The notes beneath the pieces were generated by a model. It made no database searches. It had not been told where the DNA came from and saw only the letters and a list, made by a program, of their open reading frames with translations. A stretch of 15,557 nucleotides of DNA from Zychaea mexicana (taxonomy: Eukaryota; Mucoromycota; Mucoromycetes; Mucorales; Lichtheimiaceae): the NCBI RefSeq assembly GCF_025766255.1, contig NW_026516947.1:1-15557 (forward strand), in the 5' to 3' direction. This document shows, piece by piece, positions 1-7,781 of the stretch (the first letter of the stretch is position 1; each line of letters opens with the position of its first letter). The translations under genes and the position numbers were made by a program.

Positions 1-625
1 GACTTTGACCGCTTTTACAATTCCTGCAATCACAATTATGTTTGTAGTTAGTTATTCTGCAATGGTCGATTGGGATCTTACACTTGGCATGCTGTATACA
101 TTGACACAATGAAATGGGTAAAAACGTCTGTCCCTTAAGTCGCAGTATTTCAATAGCAGCAATTACGAATGCAGTGTATGGCTTTCAAACTTAATATCAT
201 GAACGGTGGTGTACGTCGTCAATTAGATCAAGGAGCACGGATAAGCTGTGAATAAGGACTAACCACATTGACTGTTTCAAATTCAAAGTGTATACTTATA
301 TAATATGTTACAGTATACTTCTATATCGTTATGTACATGCTGTCGTTCTATTGAGCACGATTAGCGATAAATCCGCTGGAGAAATGCTGTTATATATACA
401 TTACATTCACGACAGCATAATATTGATATTATTGGCACAAGGTGTATAACCCTCTTATAGAAATCATCGATCATACATAGTACACTATAAATTGTGCTTA
501 TGCGTCGTTTATCTACATAGTGTACAGCTAGAGATAAAACTATTATTGCATTGAATTCGCTTATCATAGCAGTGTGATGTGAGAAGATATGTTTTGATAA
601 TATTGCATTTGAAGTAGGCTGTATT
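1..625. other. AT-rich region without recognisable gene
   Basis: I see no convincing coding region on either strand. The longest open stretch is about 68 codons (361-567, minus) and has no recognisable motif or splice context. Several short ATG-started frames of under 25 codons are present and look like chance. Poly-AT tracts such as those around 285-330 fit intergenic fungal DNA. Confidence 0.6.
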
Positions 626-687
626 TGTGCTACATCATACTTTTGCTACATTATATATTGCTTTGTGGTCGCAACATGCCATTATTT

Positions 688-1036
688 ATTACATCGTGTC
701 TTACTACACCATCTTTGACTATGCCGTATTTCTACCACGCAGTGTTCTACTACATCGTCTTCAACTACGGCGCATTTCTATTACGTCGTATTTTACTACG
801 TCGTATTTCTACCACGCCGTGTTTTACTACATCGTATTTCTACCACATCGTCTTTTACTACGTCGTCTTTTACTACGTCGTATTTCTACCACGCCGTGTT
901 TTACTACGTCGTCTTTTACCACGTCATATTTCTACCACGCCGTGTTTTGCTCCGTCGTCTTTTACTACGTCGTCTTTTACTATGTGGTATTTCTATCACG
1001 CCGTGTTTTACTACGTCATATTTCTATTACCTCTTG
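688..1036. repeat. 15/16-bp minisatellite
   Basis: The block is a tandem array of degenerate units of the form TACTACGTCGTCTTT (15 bp) and TACTACGTCGTATTTC (16 bp), the latter usually followed by a TACCACGCCGTG variant. More diverged units can be followed left to about 626. Because 15- and 16-bp units alternate, the reading frame changes along the array. The two long overlapping plus-strand frames across it (625-1059 and 627-1106) are therefore best read as repeat by-products, not genes. The array lies about 200 bp left of the duplicated gene fragment at 1246. Confidence 0.88.
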
Positions 1037-1148
1037 TTTTTTATATGTCGTTGTCTTAAATATGATATGTATTGAGAATGGATACCATGTATTCAACTTG
1101 AGATAGTGCACTAGTAATGAACAATATAGACGTATTTTTTTGAAAGGA

Positions 1149-1203
1149 TAATACGTCCGTATTACACAGATAAAAATACGATCGTATTAATACGTCCGTA
1201 TTA
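1149..1203. repeat. Three tandem AATACG-NN-CGTATT palindromes
   Basis: Three near-identical inverted repeats lie within 55 bp: 1149-1164 (TAATACG-TC-CGTATTA), 1175-1188 (AATACG-AT-CGTATT, a perfect 14-bp palindrome) and 1188-1203 (TAATACG-TC-CGTATTA). A related half-site, AATACG, follows at about 1206. Each could form a hairpin or bind a dimeric protein. The cluster ends about 40 bp before the breakpoint of the 331-bp duplicated fragment. Function is unknown; they could equally be sub-terminal repeats of an unrecognised element. Confidence 0.75.
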
Positions 1204-1245
1204 AATAATACGATTTCATTAATAAAATGGACGTGCAAACTATAT

Positions 1246-1576
1246 ATAACTTGTTCAAGAAATGGTATATATGTCTTGGAAAACGGTTCTTCTAATGTAG
1301 CAGCAATGCGTTTCTCTTGTAAAGGTCGAATTCTACACACATAACCATCAGGCATGTCAAGTATCATGGCGTTCATCCGGAGATCTGATAAAAAATGAGC
1401 AAACATTAGCAAAACAGTAAACCCTGCCATATAATTGACACGCTCAAAGGAAAGCTACTTACGCGTGTTGACCATACCCACAACTCGAATCAGCCGAATC
1501 TTCTCTTCATCATTATTGACAGCCGAAGCAAGTCGCAAAGCCATGTCTTTCAGTGTCTTCGGTAACTTCAAGAATT
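1246..1576 (-). pseudogene. Partial copy of the 3734-5910 gene (exons 8-9 fragment)
   Basis: This 331-bp block matches 3991-4321 base for base in my by-eye comparison, in the same orientation and 2745 bp away. On the minus strand it holds the 3' part of exon 8 (the KLPKTLKDM segment), the whole intervening intron (GT...CAG) and most of exon 9 (the GYVC segment). It lacks the start, the other exons and the stop, so it cannot encode the full protein. The surviving intron shows it is a DNA-level duplicate and not a retrocopy. The lack of divergence means it is very recent, or an assembly artefact. The sequence ACTATA lies just outside both ends (1239-1244 and 1579-1584). Confidence 0.93.
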
Positions 1577-2530
1577 CCACTATAAAATGCACGCGTACCG
1601 TTTCTGGCTGTTGCTCGTTGACATGATATGGTAGAGACACCAAACCACCAGCGTCACGTTCGCCTGCTCGTCCTTATCCTGCTACTGTGAACAGAACGTT
1701 GTTTGGAGTACTGGATGGTGAGGTACTGCACAGATGGGAATGGCTGCTTATTGCTTTTTTTCTTTGCCAGTTTGCCAAATAAAAAAGTAAACACCTACCG
1801 CCATGACTGTTGCTCCTTGTAGAAATACTTATGACATAGACTCGACGTTGCCATTGCGTTGTTTGCGTTCTCGTATAACGTAAAGAAGAAAGCCGGCCGT
1901 TACTGTGCAGACTGCTGCAGGTTTTGCTGTGCTTGTGTTGCTGTCATGCTGAGATGCTGACAAGTCATTCAACTGGCAATTGGCTTTCCCACTAGTTTTA
2001 ATGGCGAAGATGTAGTGTCCGTTTGTTGTAAAGTTTGTTGCTAGAGTGCAGCTGTTGCTGAAGTACGTTTCTGATCTCGTTAATCGACAATGCTGCGGCA
2101 ACTGCTACTAGGAAGAAAAACAAAGAAATAAAAGTGACCGAGTCCATCCACAGCAGGAACCAAGAATACGCTGAGACAAGAAATATGTGCTCTTTAGTAA
2201 CGTGTATGCAAAGTACAATAGGCATTCCAGTGCTGAATTTTGTAGAAAATGTTCAAGTACCTGATGAGGGCCAAACAAGAGTCGATAGTAGCAACACGGA
2301 AATAGAGAATTTGGTCCTAGGATGGCTCCATTGCCGCCAAGCAAATGACACGAGGTCGTTGTCAGAGATGTGTTATATCCGAGGCGCGTTCAATGGCATT
2401 GTAAGCGAGCTGCGTAATATTCGAGTGTTGAGATTAGAGAAAGCGTACAAGATGAGGGTGCTATTTGAGTGATGAAGATAGGACGAGTTTTGTTCGAGTG
2501 GTGATTATAAAAATGTGAGATGCGGCAAAG
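1577..2530. other. Region without a confident gene
   Basis: Open frames on both strands (for example 2134-2472 plus, and 2108-2344 and 1998-2225 minus) overlap one another and show no known motif. A possible AATAAA signal is at about 1777-1782 on the plus strand. The only stretch with protein-like features is the minus-strand interval annotated separately at 1829-2147. Confidence 0.5.
1829..2147 (-). pseudogene. Possible broken small secreted/membrane protein gene
   Basis: I do not recognise this gene. On the minus strand a frame opening with ATG at 2147 starts MDSVTFISLFFFLVAVAAAL, a good signal-peptide-like segment, but it stops at about 1998. The overlapping neighbouring frame (2101-1829) continues with an N-glycosylation sequon (NFT), two cysteines (SCTL, NCQL), a Ser/Thr/Asn-rich stretch, a hydrophobic segment (AAVCTVTAGFLLYVI) and a basic stop-transfer RERK. 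Together they would look like a short type I membrane protein split by a frameshift, or by an intron I could not place with standard borders. Chance overlap of two frames remains quite possible. Confidence 0.2.
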
Positions 2531-2817
2531 CTGAATTCAACGGAGCGTGTGCGCGTTGGTATTTGAGCAGGTCGAGTGTTGGAATGGCGGCGAGCAGTCA
2601 GTAGTAAAAGTAATAAAAAGTGAAAGAGTGAAAGAGATGCAGAAGAGACCTTTTGTGAAAAAAAAATTCTTTGTGGAGCGCTGCACCTTCGGCTCTACCA
2701 AACGCGGTCTTGCCTTGTCGTTTTCCCACGTACCTTCTGCCTTTGCCTTGCCATCGTTCGTTTTCTTGTCTGAGCTTGTCATCGACACTTCTTGCTAATC
2801 CCCTTTTTTGAAATTTT

Positions 2818-2947
2818 TGGTCATCGCCCCTGGTCATCGCCTCCTCCTTTTTGTCACCGCTGGTCATCGCCTCTGGTCATCGCCTCTGGTCTTTGCCTTC
2901 CCTTTCAGTCACCGCTGGTCCTTCCCTCTAGTCTTCTGGTCATGGCC
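2818..2947. repeat. Degenerate TGGTCATCGCC repeat cluster
   Basis: The 11-mer TGGTCATCGCC occurs exactly at 2818, 2831, 2861 and 2874, with variants at 2887 (TGGTCTTTGCC) and 2937 (TGGTCATGGCC). GTCACCGCTGGTC occurs twice between them. More TGGTCA copies follow at 3281, 3304 and 3315, and the inverse TGACCA at 3187 and 3288. The open frames across this block on both strands are compositional. Confidence 0.7.
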
Positions 2948-2951
2948 TTCC

Positions 2952-2991
2952 CCAGGGCCACGTGCCCCTGGCGTTTCGGGGAGAGCGCCAG
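2952..2991. other. GC-rich pair of mutually exclusive hairpins
   Basis: CCAGGGCCAC/GTGCCCCTGG (2952-2971, one mismatch between arms, centred on CACGTG) overlaps by four bases a second stem, CTGGCG/CGCCAG (2968-2973 with 2986-2991, 12-nt loop). Both cannot form at once. The segment is strikingly GC-rich for this window. It is followed at 3187-3206 by an imperfect TTGACCAG/CTGGTTAA hairpin, a run of A at about 3211-3222 and AATAAA at 3294. It could be the structured start of a small retroelement or an untranslated RNA. I see no tRNA-type promoter in a workable order. Confidence 0.45.
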
Positions 2992-3293
2992 CCTCAAGAG
3001 AGCCACTGCCAACAGGTCGCCAGTTCTAGTCCGTCCAAGTCCGTTTTTAGCCTAGCAAATGTCCTCAAGTCTTTTAAAATAGTCTATCTGTTTGTCAATA
3101 ATTATTTGTCTACTCTGCCTATCTGTCTTGTCATCATGTCTACACAGCCTACCAAACAAATATCGTTTCGGAGGCCGCCAATAAATTGACCAGTGCGCTG
3201 GTTAATCTTAAAAAAAAAAAATCGCCTTCCCCCATTCTTGCAAATGCTCCCCCCACCACTGTTCCTTTTTGGGAAAAATCTGGTCATTGACCA

Positions 3294-3299
3294 AATAAA
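3294..3299 (+). promoter_or_regulatory. Possible AATAAA poly(A) signal
   Basis: AATAAA directly follows the palindrome TGGTCATTGACCA (3281-3293). No plus-strand gene that would use it can be identified, so it may be chance in AT-rich DNA or the end of an unrecognised transcript or element beginning near 2950. Confidence 0.25.
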
Positions 3300-3380
3300 G
3301 TTTTGGTCATTGTTTGGTCACTGTCATTTCACTTTTCCCTGCTTAAACGTGTCCGACATAGGTTTATAGTTCTCTTTTGT

Positions 3381-3402
3381 TTATATATCGAAAGATATAT
3401 AA
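3381..3402. repeat. AT-rich hairpin with GAAA loop
   Basis: TTATATATC and GATATATAA form perfect 9-bp arms around a GAAA tetraloop (3390-3393). It has no adjacent gene on the plus strand. It lies about 330 bp beyond the stop codon of the minus-strand gene, too far to be assigned as its terminator with confidence. Confidence 0.5.
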
Positions 3403-3440
3403 TAAATAACAAGTGAACACATCCAGTGAACACATTCTTG

Positions 3441-3514
3441 CGGACACCTCCACAAGTATATATTTTTAGGATGTGTGTAACCCGACGAGGATTGAAAATA
3501 GAAGGGGGTGTCCG
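3441..3514. repeat. CGGACACC inverted repeat pair
   Basis: CGGACACCTCC (3441-3451) and GGGGGTGTCCG (3504-3514) are inverted copies with one mismatch, separated by 52 bp. The 74-bp unit has no coding content and no clear target duplication. It may be a very short foldback element. A further GTGTCCG lies near 3349. Confidence 0.45.
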
Positions 3515-3546
3515 TATCAAAAGCCTAGTTTATATTTACTATGTTT

Positions 3547-3673
3547 GTTACAATGATGGAGATACAGGTACTTATATAAAAAGTATGGTATGTAAAGGCG
3601 ATGACAGTTATTTATGATAATGAAGACAAAGAAGTTACAATGATGAAGGAGGTATGGTATTTATATAAAGAAG
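3547..3673. repeat. Diverged direct repeat pair (about 38 bp)
   Basis: Two related stretches, 3547-3583 and 3634-3673, both start GTTACAATGATG and end with a TTATATAAA-AG motif. They differ by small indels. The surrounding DNA is purine-rich on the plus strand and non-coding, and the second copy ends about 60 bp from the minus-strand stop codon. Confidence 0.4.
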
Positions 3674-3733
3674 AAAAGAAAAGACTTTTTTTAAACAAAT
3701 GGAAAGGCAAGTAGACGTATTACAACATGACAA

Positions 3734-5910
3734 CTATGATACACTCGTTTTTCTCTTTTTGGATGTAGCACCAACGGGTGTATTCATCGCAGAGGGTATA
3801 ATTAGCGTCTTGATGGTTGGTGTACTCGGCACGTATCCAGTTCCATCGTCATCGTCTTCGCCATCACTTTCACCGTTCACACCAAACACCACATCCAATG
3901 TTTCCTTGACAACTCCCTAATTATATTTTATAGATTAGTATTCGATATCACCAGCTACTATAAAAGCTTTGTCATTTCACCTTTATCCTGATAACTTGTT
4001 CAAGAAATGGTATATATGTCTTGGAAAACGGTTCTTCTAATGTAGCAGCAATGCGTTTCTCTTGTAAAGGTCGAATTCTACACACATAACCATCAGGCAT
4101 GTCAAGTATCATGGCGTTCATCCGGAGATCTGATAAAAAATGAGCAAACATTAGCAAAACAGTAAACCCTGCCATATAATTGACACGCTCAAAGGAAAGC
4201 TACTTACGCGTGTTGACCATACCCACAACTCGAATCAGCCGAATCTTCTCTTCATCATTATTGACAGCCGAAGCAAGTCGCAAAGCCATGTCTTTCAGTG
4301 TCTTCGGTAACTTCAAGAATTTTTCCTCTATTTCTTTCGCTCCTACTCCTGCTTCGTCCGCGTAACCATGCTCACTGGCACCGTACTCCAATTGGTCTTT
4401 TTTCAGGATCATGTCTGGTTTACATGCTTGAGCTTTGCCTTTGATGGAGCCATCTGCTCCTACACGTCCTTCATTGCATCTTGCCGAACCAGCGGCAGAT
4501 TGTTGGTCGCTTCTAATAATTATTAAACACTTTCAGTCCCGAGAACCCTACTATACCAATTAAAATTAAACTTGAGATTTACCTTAATGAATCCACTTTA
4601 AGGTTCTGTGAACACATATCCACAGCACGCCAAATCAACATGATGAGGTCACGTTCGCCGCCTGACACTGCTGCACGCTGAACGCTGCCCCAACGATAAG
4701 AGGAAAGGATATCGAGGATCGAACGTCGAGACCAGTCGAGATCAAATTTGGCGATTGGATGAAATCGATGCTCTTCAGCAATGTTCCAAAGTTGTTCCAC
4801 ATCAGTCTATATATCGATCAAATCAATGCTCTTGTTACTTGTTTTCTTTTGTTGTTCAATACAATTATAAACAACGTACCATGTTCTTGAAGTTTTTATG
4901 AAAAGTCTTCATTTCTTGTTGTACAGGTGGCAACTCTTTCACGTAGTCGTTATGGATCTTGGTTAATTGAGATGGGTTAAAGACTTTGCTCCAACAGGGA
5001 TCGGAAATGTTTAATATGAATGAGTGAACCGCACTAACATTGTCGATTTTAAATAAGTATATCAACCGGTTCCTTTTATTATTGTCTTATATTTATTCCA
5101 AGAATCCACGAGAGACACAAAATATACACTTACTGTTCGTACGGTACTGTCAATCCATACTCGTACATCTTCTTCTCCACGAAAACTCCCTCTTCTACTT
5201 CCCACATTCTTTTCGGGTCCATTGACCGGTATTTCTCTTCAAATGCTTGCTTCTGACTTTCTGTGAGCAGCGACTAGAAGAAATACAATTTGGAGTTAGT
5301 AACACTTAACATGAATAAATGGCTATCATAAATAAATCCTTCTGCAACTAACATTGCCATTTGAGGAGGGAGTTGACGAGGAGGAGACAGTAGTTGCACG
5401 CGCCTTGATTTCGGGTGCTTGGTTGTCGTACTTTTCCTATTCAATATGTACGACAAGTTCCACTAGAGTCAGCAAAGAAAACCGCGTTTTGTTTTTTAGC
5501 TTTTATATATACATAAAAAAATACCTACTTTCAAGATTCTTTCCATAATTCTTTCCAGGATGTGGTTCCAATCAGGTTCTTCAATGCTGTATTCCTATAA
5601 ATTATAACCAGGTTAGGCATTTGTATAAAAAACAGCTCCAAAAGCCCACATTCTCGTCTTACCTTTACACCATGATCCTCGGCTGCTTTTTTAAACCTGG
5701 CTCTCCAAGTTCTAGCGACATTAGTGAAGCTTTTGCTTTTTGCAGCAATGTACTCCGGATTGGCCAAATGAAATTTCTTCAACGAAGGAGTACTTAGCTC
5801 TTCGCTGAAGTACTTAATGAAAACTATCGACAGAATTATCTATTCAGTATTTATGTTATATGGCTACCACTAAAATACAAACCTTCGGCATACTCAGGCA
5901 CGGTTGTCAT
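3734..5910 (-). CDS. Ten-exon uncharacterised fungal protein, about 515 aa
   Basis: I assembled this gene by eye. Minus-strand exons are 5910-5883, 5823-5663, 5594-5529, 5462-5349, 5273-5134, 5033-4880, 4806-4583, 4512-4223, 4168-3981 and 3916-3734. They total 1548 nt and stay in frame to TAG. The start lies in a good context (TCACCATGA). Introns are 54-100 nt with GT-AG borders; the last has a branch-like ACTAAT. Two borders are uncertain: the 5349/5348 donor is weak (GTTGCA), and intron 8 could be 39 or 54 nt. Visible segments include YEHAVHSFIL (about 168-177), KPDMIL then LEYGASE (327-343), KLPKTLKDM (363-371) and GYVC (419-422). An acidic run (GEDDDDG) and a terminal KKRK suggest a nuclear location. 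The KPD...EYGASE layout recalls degenerate PD-(D/E)XK nuclease folds, but the lysine is absent. I recall similar proteins as expanded families in Mucoromycota, function unknown. No neighbour clarifies its role. Confidence 0.85.
3991..4321 (-). repeat. Source copy of the 331-bp direct duplication
   Basis: This is the in-gene copy of the sequence repeated at 1246-1576. Here it covers the end of exon 8, intron 8 and most of exon 9 of the ten-exon gene, and reading continues in frame on both sides, so this copy is the original. Both ends are abrupt: flanks differ immediately left of 3991 and right of 4321. Confidence 0.93.
4169..4222 (-). other. Intron 8 with two possible donors
   Basis: Reading on the minus strand, the acceptor is ATATGGCAG (ending 4169). 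Two donors give the same phase: GTATGG at 4222 (54-nt intron) and GTAAGT at 4207 (39-nt intron, adding five residues). GTAAGT is the stronger consensus, but 39 nt would be unusually short beside the other introns (59-100 nt). The 54-nt choice yields VVGF, which fits my memory of related proteins. The same intron lies in the duplicate at 1424-1477. Confidence 0.6.
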
Positions 5911-6472
5911 GGTGATGTACGCTTAGGAGATGAAGTTGAATGTCACCAAGTTGGAGTGCTGCGCGTTTTTTATGGTCGCAGATTGATGCAGAGGGCCGCT
6001 TGCGTGTGTAACAGTGCGGGATCATAAAAGGTGCTTTATTGTATACTGAGGAGATGTAATACTTATAAGGATTTAAGGGAAGTGGCTATCTTTTGGATAT
6101 GCACAAATGTTAGAGCGAGCTATGTGCTATATAAGATAGATATGACGAGTGCGAGAAACTTGCAAGAGTAGATAATTACAGGAAGAGGGGAATGGCGATA
6201 GGGTTCTGGTTTTCTTTTTACCTAGCTAATTGAATTTGGAAAAGTAAGAAAAGAAGATGGATCAAACAGATGCGCGAGGGCGAAAGCGTTCTAAGAGTGT
6301 CAACGCCCGCGCAATAACAGCTTGGTGACAAAAGATTGATCGTGAAATATGACTTGCCAATATGCAGCGCAGATTGTTTGCAAGGTGCATGCTACTCAGT
6401 GAGCTCGTAGGATTAATATGGCTTGATATGCGTCGGTGTGGTGTTGGGTAAGGCAAGGGATCGGATGAGTTT
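5911..6472. other. Upstream region of the ten-exon gene; no clear gene
   Basis: This interval should hold the promoter and 5' untranslated region of the minus-strand gene starting at 5910, but I see no distinctive TATA or other element. On the plus strand a short frame at 6257-6331 (MDQTDARGRKRSKS..., about 24 codons) is basic and ends at TGA. It may be part of the same remnant as 6473-6688, but nothing links them firmly. Confidence 0.4.
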
Positions 6473-6688
6473 GTGAAGATGTTGCGGACTTGGATCAGCA
6501 AAGAAGAGACCACTCTAGACAAACAGTGTAAAGTACCAAAAGGTGGTCAAGGTCATCTACAGTGGATTGGCGACACAGAATATCACTGCTTTCCCCTGTT
6601 AGCATCCGCATCCTATGTGGATCCGCGCTTCGCGTTGGTTTTTCCTGCCACACGTCCTCGCATACTGAAATCCAACCAAGTCGCCTAG
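6473..6688 (+). pseudogene. Weak coding remnant with hAT-like DPRF motif
   Basis: This is a 71-codon open frame. Its coding-like reading extends a few codons upstream (about 6451) before a stop. It contains FPLLASASYVDPRFALVF, which faintly recalls the DPRF stretch in the C-terminal half of hAT transposases. No dimerisation domain, DDE residues or BED finger is visible, and the frame ends soon after. It abuts the foldback element starting at about 6707. It could be a degraded transposase scrap or a chance frame. Confidence 0.25.
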
Positions 6689-6706
6689 ATTTTATATAAA
6701 GCTACT

Positions 6707-7095
6707 GGCCGAAATTCGGATCCGCACGGACTGAAGAACCGAAGAATCGAACCGAAGAACCGAACCTGTTATGTATATAAAAAGTAGGGAAGTGTTTTTT
6801 GTGAAACACTTTGTAGGCGTTATATACTCCAAACTTTTGCTTGTGGCATTTTTTGTTGTGTTTTATTTTTTAAACAATATAATTTCGCTATAAAAAATAA
6901 TTTGTTGTCATGGCAACCCAAAAATGAATTTTTAAAAATAGGCATGATGCTACAGACAGCCAGACAGCCAGACAGACAAACCAATTCCTAAAGGCGTTTT
7001 TTCATACTCCGTATACAACGCCTAAAAAGGCAAAACCGTATTTTCTCAATTTCGGTTCAGTTCGGTCCCCGGTTCTACGGTTCTGACACGGATCC
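6707..7095. mobile_element. Foldback / MITE-like non-autonomous element
   Basis: The interval is built of nested inverted repeats. GGATCCG at 6718 mirrors CGGATCC ending at 7095. AACCGAA-rich sub-terminal repeats follow inside on the left (6732-6766), and their complements lie at 7050-7085. TAGGCGTTATATAC (6814-6827) pairs with GTATACAACGCCTA (7011-7024), one mismatch. An internal hairpin AAGTGTTT/AAACACTT is at 6790-6811, and a short CAGACAGC microsatellite at about 6953-6980. CTACT occurs at 6702-6706 and 7096-7100, a possible 5-bp target duplication, but the outermost bases are not fully inverted, so borders are approximate. No transposase is encoded. It sits just upstream of the LINE. Confidence 0.65.
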
Positions 7096-7773
7096 CTACT
7101 AAGCAGTCACTAGGATACAGGATTACCAAAAACAGCATTTTGTGTGATGGTGTTGTAGTAGTCATACTCCCCTCATATCCCACCCCCAAATTATATTATA
7201 TATCAAGTATACTTTAGCAAAATAATATTGAGCAGTTGGTCTTTCTAGTAACTATTATATTGGTGGAGAAGCAAAATCTCAGCAAATGGATCCCTACCAA
7301 AACAGTCAGTTGGCTTTCAACAATCCTTGGGCAGCAGAAGCCCATCCCGACTCGAATCAGCAGCAGCAATGGCAGCAGGAGCAACACTTAGCTCAACAGG
7401 CACAGCAAACTGAATATGGCGGCTGGCCACCGACCAGTGAACCAACACTAGACCAACTCACCCACCATTATCAACAGCAGCAGTATGAGCAGCAACAGTT
7501 ACAACAGCAACAATACGAGCAGCAACAGTACGAGCAGCAACAATATGAGCAACTTCAGCAAGCACAAGGATCCTGTCACCAGCAGCAACACTAGTACACC
7601 ATTCATATTCAGCAACAACTCGACAGACAGCAGGCTCAACACGAGCAACAGCTGAAACAACAACGAGCAGCAACCTTTGAGCAGTAGGCTCAAAATAAAC
7701 AACAAGAATGGGACGAGCAACGCCGCAATCTCGAACAGCAGCATGTAGAAGACATTTCGCAAGTACACCATAA

Positions 7774-7781
7774 CTTGCACA
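7774..7781. repeat. Left 8-bp target site duplication
   Basis: CTTGCACA directly abuts the left inverted repeat (TAGGGGTCGCAAT) of the hAT element and is repeated exactly at 8639-8646. Confidence 0.93.

Noticed and set aside
688..1036. CRISPR array
   Set aside because: The units are adjacent degenerate repeats with no unique spacers, in a eukaryotic context.
625..1106. Two long overlapping plus-strand frames (144 and 159 codons)
   Set aside because: They are translations of the 15/16-bp minisatellite. The unit mix changes frame throughout, and the products are low-complexity Tyr/Phe/Arg repeats.
1455..1643. 62-codon minus-strand frame reading through the left edge of the duplicated fragment
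   Set aside because: Its first part is unrelated flanking DNA that happens to be open. The rest is the copied exon 8 piece running into its intron.
2537..3055. Several frames of 73-89 codons on both strands
   Set aside because: They overlap each other on a simple repeat field and show no motif or start context.
3022..3060. Possible tRNA-derived SINE promoter (GTTCTAGTCC as B box, TAGCCTAGC as A box)
   Set aside because: The A-box-like sequence lies downstream of the B-box-like one, the wrong order for a pol III promoter.
3699..3920. 73-codon plus-strand frame with a hydrophobic stretch and Ser/Pro tail
   Set aside because: It is antisense to the last exon of the ten-exon gene, whose minus-strand reading has splice support.
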